This document shows, one piece after another, positions 31,198 to 37,847 of a stretch of DNA of 38,706 nucleotides (position 1 is the stretch's first letter; each line of letters opens with the position of its first letter). Location: contig DASYAU010000082.1 in assembly GCA_036501185.1 (NCBI GenBank), positions 1-38,706 of the forward strand, written 5' to 3'. The position numbers were made by a program, and so were the translations under genes. The stretch is from Korobacter sp036501185. GTDB taxonomy: Bacteria > Acidobacteriota > Terriglobia > Terriglobales > Acidobacteriaceae. The notes under the pieces were generated by a model that did no database searches, had not been told where the DNA came from, and saw only the letters and a list, made by a program, of their open reading frames with translations.

Positions 31198-32400
31198 TTA
31201 GCGTTGGTTCATGCCGATGCTGAAAATCGGCAGGTACAACGCGATCAGGATGAAACCAACCACGAATCCCATGATGATGAGGATGACTGGCTCGACCAAC
31301 GCCATTGCTGCTGCGAGCGCATTCTGCACGTCTTCCTCATAGAATTCCGCGACCGACACCAACATCTGCGATAAGGCGCCAGTTGATTCGCCGACTTCAA
31401 TCATTTCCACCGACAAATCGGGGAACGACGCCGTTGCTTCCAGGCTTCGCGCCAACGACTTGCCTTCGCGCACGCTGCGGCTCGCCTCGTGAATGCCAAT
31501 CGCCAGCGTCTTGCTGCCGATGGATGCGGCTGCGGTTTCCAACGATGGCACCAGCGGCAGTCCTCCGCTAAGCAGCGTGGAAAGCATACGCGAGAACGTA
31601 GCTACCTGCGATTTCAGCCAGATCTGCCCAAATACCGGGAGCGCCAGCAGAAAATGGTCCCAACGTCGCGAGCCCGACTCCGTCTTCTTCCACCGGAAGA
31701 ACACGAATCCCAGCAGCACGAGGCCCAGCAGCACCCAAGGCCCCCAGGTCTGCGCGTTTTCGCCGAACGTCAGCACAAACTCTGTAATGGCCGGCAACTG
31801 CGAGCCCAAGTCCTTGAACAGCGCCGCAAAGCGCGGCACGACCCAGGTAATCAGGAGTGAGAACAGCAAGATCACCGCGCACACCAGGATCGATGGATAG
31901 ATCAGCGACGCGAGCAGCTTCTTGCGGAAGCTCAACAGCAGTCGCTGGAACGCAATGTACCGCCCCACTACCTCTTCGAGGTTGCCGCTCTTTTCGCCCG
32001 CCAGCAGCGTGGTGGTATAGATTTTCGGAAAAACCTGCTGGGCCTCGAACGCCTCAGAGAGCAGCGCGCCACCCTTCAAGCGGTCGCGGATGTCTTCCAG
32101 GATTCTGCGGAAATATTCGTTGCGCTGGCGCCGCATGAGCAGTTCTACGGCTTGCACAATCGGCAATCCGGCTCGCACCAGCGTCAAGAACTGCTGGTTA
32201 AAAATCAGGAATTGCTGCGGCTTAACGCTGCGGCGCAGGCGAAATCCACCGGGCGTCGTGATGCCCCGCGCCTTCACCGAATAAACCAGGAACCCTGCCT
32301 GAGCAAAGCGGTCGCGGACCTCCGATTCGGAGTGCCCGGTTTCCGTTTTTTCCTGGATGTGGCCGCGTTCGTCGGCCAGTTTGACTAGATATTCCGCCAT
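31198..32400 (-). CDS. GspF/PilC-type inner-membrane platform protein
   Basis: 400 residues. Two copies of the T2SSF domain: the first around 68-190 (FNQQFLTLVRAGLPIVQAVEL, AGEKSGNLEEVVGRYIAF) and the second around 270-395 (FSRMLSTLLSGGLPLVPSLE, EVGESTGALSQMLVSVAEFY). Membrane helices lie at the end of each repeat (SILVCAVILLFSLLITWVV, VLLGLVLLGFVFF and EPVILIIMGFVVGFILIAL). This protein couples the ATPase to pilin insertion. Complete and canonical. It follows LolA by 74 bases in the same transcript direction. Confidence 0.94.
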   Translation of the reverse strand: MAEYLVKLADERGHIQEKTETGHSESEVRDRFAQAGFLVYSVKARGITTPGGFRLRRSVKPQQFLIFNQQFLTLVRAGLPIVQAVELLMRRQRNEYFRRILEDIRDRLKGGALLSEAFEAQQVFPKIYTTTLLAGEKSGNLEEVVGRYIAFQRLLLSFRKKLLASLIYPSILVCAVILLFSLLITWVVPRFAALFKDLGSQLPAITEFVLTFGENAQTWGPWVLLGLVLLGFVFFRWKKTESGSRRWDHFLLALPVFGQIWLKSQVATFSRMLSTLLSGGLPLVPSLETAAASIGSKTLAIGIHEASRSVREGKSLARSLEATASFPDLSVEMIEVGESTGALSQMLVSVAEFYEEDVQNALAAAMALVEPVILIIMGFVVGFILIALYLPIFSIGMNQR

Positions 32401-32474
32401 TCCGCCACTAGACCCGCTGCTTTCAGTCTACCATTGCTGTCCCGCAAACCTTTGCTGCTGAACGAATTGCACTG

Positions 32475-33158
32475 TTAAGGGGCCGTCAATTCTCGGCCCT
32501 GCAAAATCTCTACCCCGGCAGGCGGCTTGAACTCGAAACGCGCATCCGCAATCACCGGATTATCTTGCTCGCTGCTGAACTTGAATTCCGTCGTCGAGCC
32601 GTCAAGCTCGTCCACCACGATCCTCGCAATCCGATGTTCCGGCGTGATTTCGAGCAGCACCTGGCTCACCCGGTCCGCCATTGAGTTAGGCACCCCACGC
32701 AGCAAAGTGTCGCCCGGGTCCTCTGGTTTGACGTCAGGCGCCAACGAAAGTCCCGTGAATTCCTTTTCAAGCTTGGTATGGCCCAACAGGTACCGCAACG
32801 GGGTACGGAGGTCGTCCAGGCTCTTCACCTTCGCCTGGCGCGCTTGTTGCTCGCCGGGAACATAGAACCACGCCAGCTTGCCGTCCGAAACAAACAACTT
32901 GTCATGCGGCACCGTGTACTCCCAGCGCATCTTACCGGGCTTCTTCAGCCACAGGGTTCCACTTTCGCTTCGGTCCATGCCGTTGCCACGATAGTTCTCG
33001 GTAAACTGTGCCTGCATGGAGCGGAGATCGTTGTAACGATGGTCGATCGCGTCAGCGATCTTGTGGAGATCTGCCTGCGCGTGGCAGAAGGCCGGCGCAA
33101 CTAGTAGGGTTAACGTGAGAACGATCCATCGAAAATGATTGCGATTGGAAGGAATCAA
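32475..33158 (-). CDS. lolA: Outer-membrane lipoprotein carrier protein LolA family
   Basis: 227 residues with a signal peptide (VLTLTLLVAPAFCHAQ). The mature protein has the LolA pattern: SMQAQFTENYRGN, SGTLWLKKPGKMRWEYTVP, KLFVSDGKLAWFYVPGEQQ, then a beta-barrel-half fold ending in ADARFEFKPPAGVEIL. LolA shuttles lipoproteins across the periplasm from LolCDE to LolB. Its place inside a pilus/secretion operon, next to an ABC exporter, fits supply of envelope lipoproteins, though the link is only positional. 32 bases separate it from the TPR gene upstream. Confidence 0.92.
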   Translation of the reverse strand: MIPSNRNHFRWIVLTLTLLVAPAFCHAQADLHKIADAIDHRYNDLRSMQAQFTENYRGNGMDRSESGTLWLKKPGKMRWEYTVPHDKLFVSDGKLAWFYVPGEQQARQAKVKSLDDLRTPLRYLLGHTKLEKEFTGLSLAPDVKPEDPGDTLLRGVPNSMADRVSQVLLEITPEHRIARIVVDELDGSTTEFKFSSEQDNPVIADARFEFKPPAGVEILQGRELTAP

Positions 33159-33190
33159 TTTTTCTCTGTCCGGACGACCGTTGCGAGTTG

Positions 33191-34210
33191 CTACTTCTGA
33201 TCTGTTGGACGCGTCCCCGGGCCTGAAGATTTCTGCTCTTCGTGCTTTTTCTTTTCTTCTTCTTCTTTCTGCTTCTTTTCTTCCGCCGCGGACACGAATT
33301 TGTTGTACAGCACCGTCGCTTCCTCGCCGTGTGGCAGACCCTTCGTAATAAACGGAAGCTTGCTCTGATCCTTCACCACGACCTCGCCGTACGCATTAAT
33401 GCCGTACGGATTGCCCACGGGATCGAGCGGAATTCCGCGAAGCAAGCCGACATCTACGAGTTCGCGCATGTTTCCGGGATTGCGGCCAAAGTGCTCCTTG
33501 AAAGCGTCCACTCGTTTCTGCAGCGCCATGACGGCTTCGTCCGAATCGATACACTGGAGGCGCTGCGCCGCATTGTTGCGAATCAGCGGATCCTTGGTCT
33601 CCTTCAGGACATCGTTCCACAAGGTGCGCGCCATCCCCAGGTCATCGGCTCCTTGGGCCATCGCTCCCGCCATGGTCGTCATCCATGGTTTGGATCCCGG
33701 GAGCTTGGCGCCTGAAGCGAATGCCTCCGCCGCGTCGCGAAAGTCTTTCTTCTCCATCCAGTACACGAACCCGAGATCGTAATAGAGCCGCCAGTGGTCC
33801 GGGTTCTGCGCAATTCCCTTCTTCACGAGCGCAATGGCTTCATCGGGAGCCCCGGCGCCTTGCGGAGGTTTCTGCGAGAGGAAGAACGCTCCGAACTCAT
33901 AAGCAATGTCGAGGTGGGGGTCGAGGGTCGTCGTGATATCCAGCAACGGCGGGAGCAACTTGTAGGCAACCGATTTCTCCAGGTGTTTGCGGCCGTAATA
34001 CTGCACCACGCGCGTCCAGTAGACGTCCGCCATCAGCCCGGTATAGCCGAGGCTCATCGCCTTCACCGTCTTCACGGAAGGCAAGTAGAGCACCTCCTGC
34101 AACGCGAGCTGGTCATGCATGGCAGAGAGTTCAGTGGAAGTCCAAATGGACCCGCCGAACGCAGCTGCCAGCACCACCAGGCACACGATGAGGACTTTCC
34201 GCCGGTGCAT
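33191..34210 (-). CDS. Membrane-anchored TPR-like protein
   Basis: 339 residues. The N-terminal helix (VLIVCLVVLAAAFGGSIW) is an anchor or uncleaved signal. The rest is mostly helical, with TPR-like pairs: AYEFGAFFLSQKPPQG, HWRLYYDLGFVYWMEKKDFRDAAEAFASG, and ARTLWNDVLKETKD. A later block (REL-VDVGLLRGIPLDPVGNPYG) resembles a segment often found in pseudopilin-linked proteins. It ends in a Lys/Glu-rich tail. The start codon overlaps the permease stop (TAATG), so translation is coupled to the ABC exporter. Function unknown; probably an adaptor. Confidence 0.8.
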   Translation of the reverse strand: MHRRKVLIVCLVVLAAAFGGSIWTSTELSAMHDQLALQEVLYLPSVKTVKAMSLGYTGLMADVYWTRVVQYYGRKHLEKSVAYKLLPPLLDITTTLDPHLDIAYEFGAFFLSQKPPQGAGAPDEAIALVKKGIAQNPDHWRLYYDLGFVYWMEKKDFRDAAEAFASGAKLPGSKPWMTTMAGAMAQGADDLGMARTLWNDVLKETKDPLIRNNAAQRLQCIDSDEAVMALQKRVDAFKEHFGRNPGNMRELVDVGLLRGIPLDPVGNPYGINAYGEVVVKDQSKLPFITKGLPHGEEATVLYNKFVSAAEEKKQKEEEEKKKHEEQKSSGPGTRPTDQK

Positions 34211-34986
34211 TACTTCAAATTCCTCCGGTCGAAAATCAAGATGGCCCCTGCCAGCACAAGCGCGGAGTAGAAGAAGGCATAGCCGGTATTCAGCGCAATC
34301 AATCGCGGCATAATCGGCTGATTGTGCGCCACCAATGAAATTACGTTGAAGCTCGAAAGGTCCGGGACCAAGTATGCCGCCAACGTGATCACCGCCTTCG
34401 CCGCGCCGTGCGAACTCGCCGCGAAGCCCCTCAGGTCGTCACCGAATGTACCGACCGCAAAGAGCGCGAACGAAAAGATGGTTGAGAAGAGCGGGGTCGA
34501 AAATGACGAGAAGAGGAGCGCGACCGCGGTAACAATCACAAATTCCAACAGGATGAAGTAGAGCGCCGTAAGCAGGTTGGCATCGCTGCGGACAAACTTC
34601 CTCTGCTCGAGCCAGAGGGCGCCGAAGAACCCTAGCGCCATCAATCCGGCATTTACCGCGAGGGTGCCGATCAGCCCGGCGAACTTGCCGAGCACGAATT
34701 CCCAGCGCCGCACGGGCCGGGTAAGCACGGTGTAGAGGGTCTTTTTGTCGATCTCTTTCGCGACCAGGCCAATCCCGATGAAGATTGCAATCACCACGCC
34801 GAAGATCGAGATGGCGGTCAGTCCGAGGTTGATGAGGACGATCTTCTCGATTCCGATCGAAATCTGACCGAATACCAGTGCGGAACCGATCAGCAGCAAC
34901 GCAAACACGATCAGGTTGTAGAGCACGCGGTCGCGGACGGCTTCGCGGAAGGTGTTAAACGCAATGGAGCGGACGCGCGCGATCAC
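34210..34986 (-). CDS. ABC-2 type transporter permease
   Basis: 258 residues with about six membrane helices (LIVFALLLIGSALVFG, LTAISIFGVVIAIFIGIGLVA, LIGTLAVNAGLMALGFFGAL, LEFVIVTAVALLFSSF, STIFSFALFAVGTF and FFYSALVLAGAILIF). The motif VAKEIDKKTLYTVLTRPVRRWEFVLGK-type segment after helix 2 is typical of the NosY-like permeases. With the ATPase encoded just upstream (4-base overlap) it forms one exporter; the cargo is unknown. Confidence 0.9.
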   Translation of the reverse strand: MIARVRSIAFNTFREAVRDRVLYNLIVFALLLIGSALVFGQISIGIEKIVLINLGLTAISIFGVVIAIFIGIGLVAKEIDKKTLYTVLTRPVRRWEFVLGKFAGLIGTLAVNAGLMALGFFGALWLEQRKFVRSDANLLTALYFILLEFVIVTAVALLFSSFSTPLFSTIFSFALFAVGTFGDDLRGFAASSHGAAKAVITLAAYLVPDLSSFNVISLVAHNQPIMPRLIALNTGYAFFYSALVLAGAILIFDRRNLK

Positions 34987-35909
34987 GGTTGCACCTCCTT
35001 CGAGTTCAACTTTTCGAAGAAGTAGTCCTCGAGCGTCTCACGCAGAGGAGTTACCGAGATCAGCCTTCCGTGGTTCTGGCGTACCAAGTCGATGGCGGCA
35101 TATACCTTGTCGTCGGGGACCAGCACGCGCCAGAATTCGGCGCTACGGTGCGGTTCCCCGAGAGCGCGAAACCCTTGGATTTCCCCTGTTCCTTCCCACA
35201 GCACCTCGGTTTCGCCGGTACCGCGGGTGTTCAGGTCTGCAATGGCGCCCACACCTTTCAGTTCCCCTTTATTCACCACGGCCACGCGATCGCAGAGGGT
35301 CTCGGCGTCGGAGAGGATATGGGTGGAGAAGAAGATCGTTTTCCCTTCTTCCTTGAGAGCTTGGATCAGGTCGCGGACCTCGCGCCGGCCCATTGGGTCC
35401 AGGCCTGACATAGGCTCGTCCAGGAAGACCAGCGGCGGGTTGTGAATGATCGCCTGGGCGATGCTCACTCGCTGCAGCATGCCCTTGGAGAACTTGCGAA
35501 GCTGGAGCTTCCCGATGTCTCGCAGCCCCACCCGCTCCAGCACACCGCTAACGCGTTTCTCCTGCTCCCGGGCCGGCACCTGCGAAAGCTGTGCGTAGTA
35601 CCGCAGCAGTTCGTGCGCGGTCAGGTAATCGTAGAAATAGGGCTGTTCCGGCGAATAGCCGATCTGCGCCTTCACGCGCGGGTCTTGCACGTCCATCCCG
35701 CGGATCTTTGCTGATCCGCCCGTCGGATAGATGAGCCCCATCAACAACTTGAGCGTAGTGGTCTTGCCGGCGCCGTTTGGGCCTAGGAACCCGAACACCT
35801 CGTGTTCGGGAATCGAAAGGGTGAGTGGTTTCAGCGCCTGACGTGTCGCTTTGCGCCAGAAACCAACCGTGTAGGTCTTTTCGAGAGCTACGGTTTCAAT
35901 CGCAAACAT
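34983..35909 (-). CDS. ABC transporter ATP-binding protein
   Basis: 308 residues. Full nucleotide-binding domain: Walker A GPNGAGKT (43-50), Q-loop in SPEQPYF (Gln89), signature RKFSKGMLQR (FSKGM, 140-144), Walker B LVFLDEP (160-166), D-loop SGLDP and H-loop His197. Such signature variants are usual for ABC-2 exporters. A ~70-residue C-terminal extension with a small alpha/beta unit follows, as in CcmA/NatA-like proteins. It is the first gene of the operon, preceded by a TATAAT box. Confidence 0.94.
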   Translation of the reverse strand: MFAIETVALEKTYTVGFWRKATRQALKPLTLSIPEHEVFGFLGPNGAGKTTTLKLLMGLIYPTGGSAKIRGMDVQDPRVKAQIGYSPEQPYFYDYLTAHELLRYYAQLSQVPAREQEKRVSGVLERVGLRDIGKLQLRKFSKGMLQRVSIAQAIIHNPPLVFLDEPMSGLDPMGRREVRDLIQALKEEGKTIFFSTHILSDAETLCDRVAVVNKGELKGVGAIADLNTRGTGETEVLWEGTGEIQGFRALGEPHRSAEFWRVLVPDDKVYAAIDLVRQNHGRLISVTPLRETLEDYFFEKLNSKEVQP

Positions 35910-35951
35910 GCGAACCGTTCGGAGAAATGAATATGGAGTTCAGATGCGCCC

Positions 35952-35957
35952 ATTATA
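35952..35957 (-). promoter_or_regulatory. Perfect -10 box (TATAAT) for the exporter/pilus operon
   Basis: TATAAT on the minus strand, 42 bases before the ATG of the first operon gene. No convincing -35 hexamer; this could be activator-dependent. Confidence 0.5.
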
Positions 35958-36030
35958 CGAAAGCCAGTCACTGTGGCGGCAGCTATGACGAACAGCCAGG
36001 TCACTGAGAAGGTACGCTTCGGCAGAAATG

Positions 36031-36057
36031 AAAAGGAGCCGCAGTTTCGCGGCTCCC
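36031..36057 (-). terminator. Intrinsic terminator after the first pilin gene
   Basis: On the minus strand, GGAGCCGC and GCGGCTCC form an 8-bp stem with a 6-base loop, followed by TTTT. It also closes off read-through into the operon. Confidence 0.9.
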
Positions 36058-36077
36058 TTTCGGATGTTGCGTTGAAC

Positions 36078-36560
36078 TTACTGCAGCGGATTCGAAGACG
36101 AAGTCGCAGTAGCAGACGCGTCGTAACGGATCACGCCGGTCTGGTCGGAGTAGAAGCTGCGCTGACCGCTCTGGCCACGGTTGACCGGATCGGCGTTGTC
36201 AGTGAACGTGTAGTTCGGGCTGCCTGCGCCGCCAGCCAACGAGAACGTGTAGCCGCTCTTCGTGCCGTTGCCCAGAACGTTGTCAATCAAGCATGCCTGG
36301 GTCGAGTTCGCGCCGCTGCCCGTGCAGGACGCCGTAGGACCCGACAGGTACGACAACGTGGTCGTAAAGCCGATGTCAGGATACGCCGCCGAGTAAGTCA
36401 CTTCAGCGGTGTTAATGGTGCGGACCGAGCCGACGGCCGATGCTTCATTGGCAGCCATGCGCGAGCGCAGCAAGTTCGGAATTGCAATCGCGGCAATGAT
36501 CAGAATGATCGCGACCACGATCAACAACTCAATCAACGAGAAACCCTTCTGTTTACGCAT
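36078..36560 (-). CDS. Type IV pilin PilA-like, copy 1 of a tandem pair
   Basis: 160 residues. Leader MRKQKG, cut after Gly6, then the pilin helix FSLIELLIVVAIILIIAAIA with Glu at +5. The mature head has MAANEASAVGSVRTINTAEV, YPDIGFTTTLSYLSG, a two-Cys loop (SCTGSGANSTQAC) and GQRSFYSDQTGVIRYDAS. It matches the downstream-coordinate copy at 36969-37451 in 154 of 160 residues. Short Geobacter/Acidobacteria-type pilins like this form thin pili or pseudopili. Control region: a sigma-54-like element at 36702-36716 and a TGACA/TGTCA array at 36844-36881. It has a terminator of its own. Confidence 0.95.
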   Translation of the reverse strand: MRKQKGFSLIELLIVVAIILIIAAIAIPNLLRSRMAANEASAVGSVRTINTAEVTYSAAYPDIGFTTTLSYLSGPTASCTGSGANSTQACLIDNVLGNGTKSGYTFSLAGGAGSPNYTFTDNADPVNRGQSGQRSFYSDQTGVIRYDASATATSSSNPLQ

Positions 36561-36663
36561 CTGTTTTTCTTTCCTCTCCCATTTGAGGTGTTTTTGTGAT
36601 TTGAACCCATCGGCTCGCGCCGACTTGCATTCCCAGAAATCTCGGGATTTGATACTCCCTCAC

Positions 36664-36686
36664 CACCGGGCACGAGCGTCCCGGTG
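36664..36686 (-). promoter_or_regulatory. Hairpin in the leader of pilin copy 1
   Basis: CACCGGG / CCCGGTG, 7 bp with a 9-base loop, close to the predicted transcription start. A second small hairpin, TCGGC-GCGA-GCCGA (GNRA-like loop), follows in the same leader. No known riboswitch was matched. Confidence 0.5.
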
Positions 36687-36701
36687 TTGTGGAGTTATTG
36701 T

Positions 36702-36716
36702 GCAACTTGCATTCCA
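36702..36716 (-). promoter_or_regulatory. Sigma-54-type -24/-12 promoter for pilin copy 1
   Basis: Minus-strand TGGAAT-GCAAG-TTGC: the invariant GG and GC are separated by exactly ten bases. It differs from consensus TGGCAC-N5-TTGC at two positions. 141 bases lie between it and the ATG. Confidence 0.6.
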
Positions 36717-36843
36717 CCGCGATATTTTTCCCATTACTAACGTAACCGGAAAGATAACGCCAGCGAACTCAAGGCTTTAACCCCGATGTTGGGGGAAGAC
36801 ATGGCGGTTTAGCGCTTGGAAAGTGGTACAAGAGTCTGCTTCT

Positions 36844-36881
36844 TGACACTTTATGTCAATCAAAAATCGCAAAAAGTGTCA
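36844..36881 (-). promoter_or_regulatory. Candidate activator-binding array upstream of pilin copy 1
   Basis: TGACA-CTTTA-TGTCA at 36844-36858, and a further half site TGTCA (plus strand) at 36877-36881, 18 bases away. The same layout is found before pilin copy 2. It lies 127 bases upstream of the -24 element, a normal enhancer distance for sigma-54 activators. Confidence 0.6.
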
Positions 36882-36923
36882 GAGTTGCGGGTCGGGAAAG
36901 TGAAAGAAAACGAACAAACAACA

Positions 36924-36951
36924 GGGGAAACCGCCGTTCGGCGGTCTCCCC
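36924..36951 (-). terminator. Terminator hairpin after pilin copy 2
   Basis: GGGGA-a-ACCGCC pairs with GGCGGT-c-TCCCC (11 bp, one mismatch, 4-base loop), followed on the minus strand by a T-rich TGTTGTTTG. Confidence 0.7.
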
Positions 36952-36968
36952 TTGGGTTATCTCGTTGG

Positions 36969-37451
36969 TTACTGGAGCGGGTTCGAAGATGAGGTGGCCG
37001 TAGCAGACGCGTCGTAACGGATGACGCCAGTCTGGTCGGAGTAGAAGCTCCGCTGACCGCTGTTTCCCCGTTTGACCGGATCAGCGTTGTCAGTGAACGT
37101 GTAGTTCGGAGCGCTTGCACCGCCGGCCAGCGAGAACGTGTAGCCGCTCTTCGTGCCGTTGCCCAGAACGTTGTCGATCAAGCATGCCTGAGTCGAGTTC
37201 GCGCCGCTGCCCGTGCAGGCCGACGTCGGACCCGACAGGTACGACAACGTGGTCGTGAAGCCGATGTCAGGATACGCCGCCGAGTAAGTCACTTCAGCGG
37301 TGTTAATGGTGCGAACCGAGCCGACGGCCGATGCTTCATTGGCAGCCATGCGCGAGCGCAGCAAGTTCGGAATTGCAATCGCGGCAATGATCAGAATGAT
37401 CGCCACCACGATCAACAACTCAATCAACGAGAAACCCTTCTGTTTACGCAT
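36969..37451 (-). CDS. Type IV pilin PilA-like, copy 2 of a tandem pair
   Basis: 160 residues. Same leader MRKQKG and helix as copy 1, and identical through the first ~75 residues. The six differences fall in three adjacent pairs in the C-terminal half: Thr-Ser-Ala-Cys for Thr-Ala-Ser-Cys, Gly-Ala-Ser-Ala-Pro for Gly-Ala-Gly-Ser-Pro, and Val-Lys-Arg-Gly-Asn for Val-Asn-Arg-Gly-Gln. Both Cys residues are kept. Flanking DNA is quite different from copy 1, except for the control elements. A sigma-54-like element lies at 37612-37626 and a TGACA/TGTCA array at 37756-37793. It would be processed by PilD. Confidence 0.95.
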   Translation of the reverse strand: MRKQKGFSLIELLIVVAIILIIAAIAIPNLLRSRMAANEASAVGSVRTINTAEVTYSAAYPDIGFTTTLSYLSGPTSACTGSGANSTQACLIDNVLGNGTKSGYTFSLAGGASAPNYTFTDNADPVKRGNSGQRSFYSDQTGVIRYDASATATSSSNPLQ

Positions 37452-37589
37452 TTTCCTTTTCTCTCCCTTTTTTGTTGGTCAAAACTACCAGTTCTTCAAA
37501 TCACCCTGGCCCTTTGCCAGGCACCTCTGGGTAAATCGCAGGAATTTCTGGGATTCCTTCTCTCAAACGCCCGTAGCTTCCAGCGTCTT

Positions 37590-37610
37590 CAAGTGCGTTG
37601 CCTGCACTTG
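37590..37610 (-). promoter_or_regulatory. Inverted repeat at the predicted start of pilin copy 2 transcript
   Basis: CAAGTGC-N7-GCACTTG, a perfect 7-bp stem next to the -12 element, so it would cover the transcription start or form the 5' end of the leader RNA. A further hairpin, CCTGGC / GCCAGG (37505-37521), lies in the leader. Confidence 0.5.
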
Positions 37611-37611
37611 T

Positions 37612-37626
37612 GCAACGACATGGCCA
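37612..37626 (-). promoter_or_regulatory. Sigma-54-type -24/-12 promoter for pilin copy 2
   Basis: Minus-strand TGGCCA-TGTCG-TTGC, with GG and GC ten bases apart and TTGCACAA following, as in copy 1. It differs from consensus TGGCAC at two positions. 160 bases lie between it and the ATG. Confidence 0.65.
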
Positions 37627-37755
37627 TTCCGCAGGGTGATGGATCCCACAAAGGGGGTACGCAATTTAAACTATTGTTTTGTGTCGCTTAGCTCCCGCGT
37701 GGCGTGAGTGGTTGGCGCCGTATCGATCAATGCGATGTCACGTTCCGGCCATCGC

Positions 37756-37793
37756 TGACACAAAGTGTCATCACATTTTGTAAAAATATGTCA
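37756..37793 (-). promoter_or_regulatory. Candidate activator-binding array upstream of pilin copy 2
   Basis: TGACA-CAAAG-TGTCA at 37756-37770 and TGTCA at 37789-37793, 18 bases further, exactly as before copy 1. It lies 129 bases upstream of the -24 element (127 for copy 1). Confidence 0.6.
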
Positions 37794-37847
37794 GACTCGG
37801 ACCGCCGGCGTTGCTAACGAACTAAAAAGAGGACCTTTCCGTGTACT

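Noticed and set aside
36561..36700. Cyclic-di-GMP riboswitch in the pilin copy 1 leader
   Set aside because: The leader has hairpins with a GNRA-like loop and a GCAA stretch, but the order and core bases of the GEMM consensus are not met, and copy 2's leader does not share them.
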